Of a stretch of 22,419 nt of DNA, positions 21,210-22,419 are shown piece by piece (within the stretch, counting starts at the first letter, position 1; each line of letters starts with the position of its first letter). This DNA comes from AA29 sp041481445 (lineage in GTDB: Bacteria; Acidobacteriota; Vicinamibacteria; Fen-336). The stretch covers positions 1-22,419 of the forward strand of contig JBGPBV010000118.1 in NCBI GenBank assembly GCA_041481445.1, in the 5' to 3' direction. The notes below the pieces were generated by a model that worked only from the letters and a program-made list of their open reading frames with translations, made no database searches and was not told the origin of the DNA. Position numbers and translations under genes: made by a program.

Positions 21210-22419
21210 GCCCGGCTCTGGAGCGCGTCGATGTCGTCGTGGTCGGGTCCGGAGCGGCGGGCGCCGCCGTCGCGTGGTCGTTGGCCGATCGCGGCGCGAA
21301 GGTCGTCTGTCTCGAGCAGGGCGACTGGGTCCGGCCGGAGAGCATGCCCTCGTCGAGGACCGATTTCGAGGTCAGCCAAAGGCGCGGGCCGGACACCCTC
21401 TTCCCGAGCCTTCGGAAGCGTCCGGAGGACTACCCGATCGTCACCGAGGGCGGGCTGCGGCCGGACCAGGTCCTCATGTTCAACGGCGTGGGCGGGACCA
21501 CCGTCCACTGGGAAGGCCATTTCCCGCGGATGCATCCTTCGGACTTCCGCGTGCGGTCGCGCGATGGAGTCGCCGACGACTGGCCGATCCGCTACGAGGA
21601 CCTCGAGCGATACTACGACCTCAACGACCGTCACATCGGCGTCTCGGGGCTGGCCGGCGATCCCGCCAACCCGCCCCGCGCTCCGCGCCCCACGCCGCCC
21701 CTCCCCCTCGGCGCCCGCGGCCGCGCCGTCGCTCGCGGCTTCGAGAAGCTGGGCTGGCACTGGTGGCCCTCGGACAACGCGATCCTCTCGCGCGACTACG
21801 ACGGGCGAAAGGGCTGCGACTTCCGCGGCCGCTGCAACTTCGGATGCGCCCGGCGCGCCAAGGCCTCGACCGACGTCACCTACTGGCCCAAGGCGATCCG
21901 CGGCGGGGTCCTTCTGCGGACCTGGGCCCGCGCGCGCGAGATCACCGTGGACGAGCGCGGCCGTGCGCGAGGCGTGCTGTACCACGATCGCTCGGGAAGG
22001 ACCATCGAACAGCTCGCGCGGGTCGTGGTCGTCTGCGCCAACGGCATCGGCACCCCCCGGCTGCTCCTCCACTCCCGCTCGCGTCTCTTCCCGGACGGCC
22101 TCGCCAACTCGAGCGGTCAGGTGGGCCGGAACTACATGGCCCATCCCAGCCGCTACGTCGAGGGCGTCTTCCCGGAGCGCATCGACGGCCACGTCGGGGT
22201 GACGAGCAATCCGCTCTTCAGCCATCAGTTCTACGAGACCGACACCTCGCGCGGGTTCGTGCGCGGCTACTCGCTGGTCGTCTACGGTCCGATGGGACCG
22301 CTGAGCCAGGCCTGGGGCGACGTGGAGCCGGTGCCCTGGGGAGAGGCGCACCATCGCGAGATGCGCCGGCGCTGGGGCCACACCGTCGGGATCGCGGTCA
22401 TGGCCGAGGACCTGCCCGA
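21206..22419 (+). CDS. GMC-family FAD oxidoreductase, gluconate/sugar dehydrogenase large-subunit type (3' truncated by window)
   Basis: Predicted catalytic subunit that oxidises a sugar, polyol or gluconate-like alcohol and passes electrons onward, probably to a cytochrome c. The frame is open from GTG 21206 (within the subunit-3 stop) to the window end; 404 codons are visible, about three quarters of a typical protein. The N-terminal FAD site DVVVVGSGAAGAAVAWSLAD is followed by KVVCLEQGD. GGLRPDQVLMFNGVGGTTVHW is the GMC flavin-contact loop. A cysteine cluster C204-x5-C210-x3-C214 (GCDFRGRCNFGCARRAKAST) resembles that of gluconate-dehydrogenase-like enzymes. The second FAD element VVVCANGIGTPRLLLHS is near residue 275. 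The C-terminal catalytic His/Asn pair lies beyond the window. Confidence 0.9.
   Translation, partial: MSPALERVDVVVVGSGAAGAAVAWSLADRGAKVVCLEQGDWVRPESMPSSRTDFEVSQRRGPDTLFPSLRKRPEDYPIVTEGGLRPDQVLMFNGVGGTTVHWEGHFPRMHPSDFRVRSRDGVADDWPIRYEDLERYYDLNDRHIGVSGLAGDPANPPRAPRPTPPLPLGARGRAVARGFEKLGWHWWPSDNAILSRDYDGRKGCDFRGRCNFGCARRAKASTDVTYWPKAIRGGVLLRTWARAREITVDERGRARGVLYHDRSGRTIEQLARVVVVCANGIGTPRLLLHSRSRLFPDGLANSSGQVGRNYMAHPSRYVEGVFPERIDGHVGVTSNPLFSHQFYETDTSRGFVRGYSLVVYGPMGPLSQAWGDVEPVPWGEAHHREMRRRWGHTVGIAVMAEDLP

Noticed and set aside
1..22419. CRISPR arrays, transposases, phage genes, toxin-antitoxin pairs
   Set aside because: I looked for regularly spaced repeats, IS-like inverted ends and characteristic protein motifs and saw none; the only notable long repeat is the pilT fragment.

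Overview
The window is a high-GC chromosomal stretch, probably from a free-living Gram-negative bacterium. The gene set is a GDP-mannose pathway, bactofilin, the hrcA-grpE-dnaK-dnaJ-prmA-rsmE order, a Hanks-type kinase, PilT, a winged-helix fragment, and a GMC oxidoreductase with its subunit-3 partner. This resembles Acidobacteriota or a neighbouring soil phylum, but that placement is an inference with low to moderate confidence; no rRNA or marker tree was available. Coding density is high, genes are often translationally coupled by GTGA/ATGA overlaps, and several promoters are recognisable because AT-rich -10 boxes stand out from the GC-rich background.

Layout. 1-2273: the 3' part of a mannose-1-phosphate guanylyltransferase-like gene, a strong hairpin, then a phosphomannomutase that may be transcribed leaderless. 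2294-2419: a tRNA-Gly(CCC) with its own sigma70-type promoter. 2461-4469: bactofilin overlapping an aldehyde dehydrogenase. 4447-10704: the heat-shock operon hrcA-grpE-dnaK-dnaJ followed by two translation-apparatus methyltransferases (prmA, rsmE). It is driven by a near-consensus promoter inside the end of the aldehyde dehydrogenase gene. 10715-14792: two polytopic membrane glycosyltransferases facing each other with overlapping stop codons, plus a DUF3810 membrane metallopeptidase-like gene. 15039-15974: a soluble Ser/Thr kinase with a C-terminal zinc ribbon. 16017-18207: ilvE and pilT behind one strong promoter.

18208-20651 is different in character. It holds gene debris (a truncated winged-helix regulator, an internally deleted PhnB-like gene, and a 75-nt fragment of a second pilT) interleaved with two intact exported-protein genes on the minus strand: a monohaem cytochrome c and a DUF6448-like His-rich protein. 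A 470-bp intergenic region with a conspicuous palindrome follows. 20652-22419: a gluconate-2-dehydrogenase subunit-3-like protein coupled to a GMC-family FAD oxidoreductase that runs off the window.

Functionally, the left part supplies GDP-mannose, which can feed polyisoprenyl-phosphate-sugar glycosyltransferases such as those at 10.7-13.7 kb. The middle is protein quality control. The right part is periplasmic electron transfer. I did not find a CRISPR array, phage module, toxin-antitoxin pair or other clearly new defence-type system. The most unusual observations are the pilT-fragment scar at 19.4-19.5 kb, the back-to-back promoter at 15.02 kb, the kinase with zinc ribbon and HRDLRPAN loop, and the palindrome at 20.53-20.56 kb.
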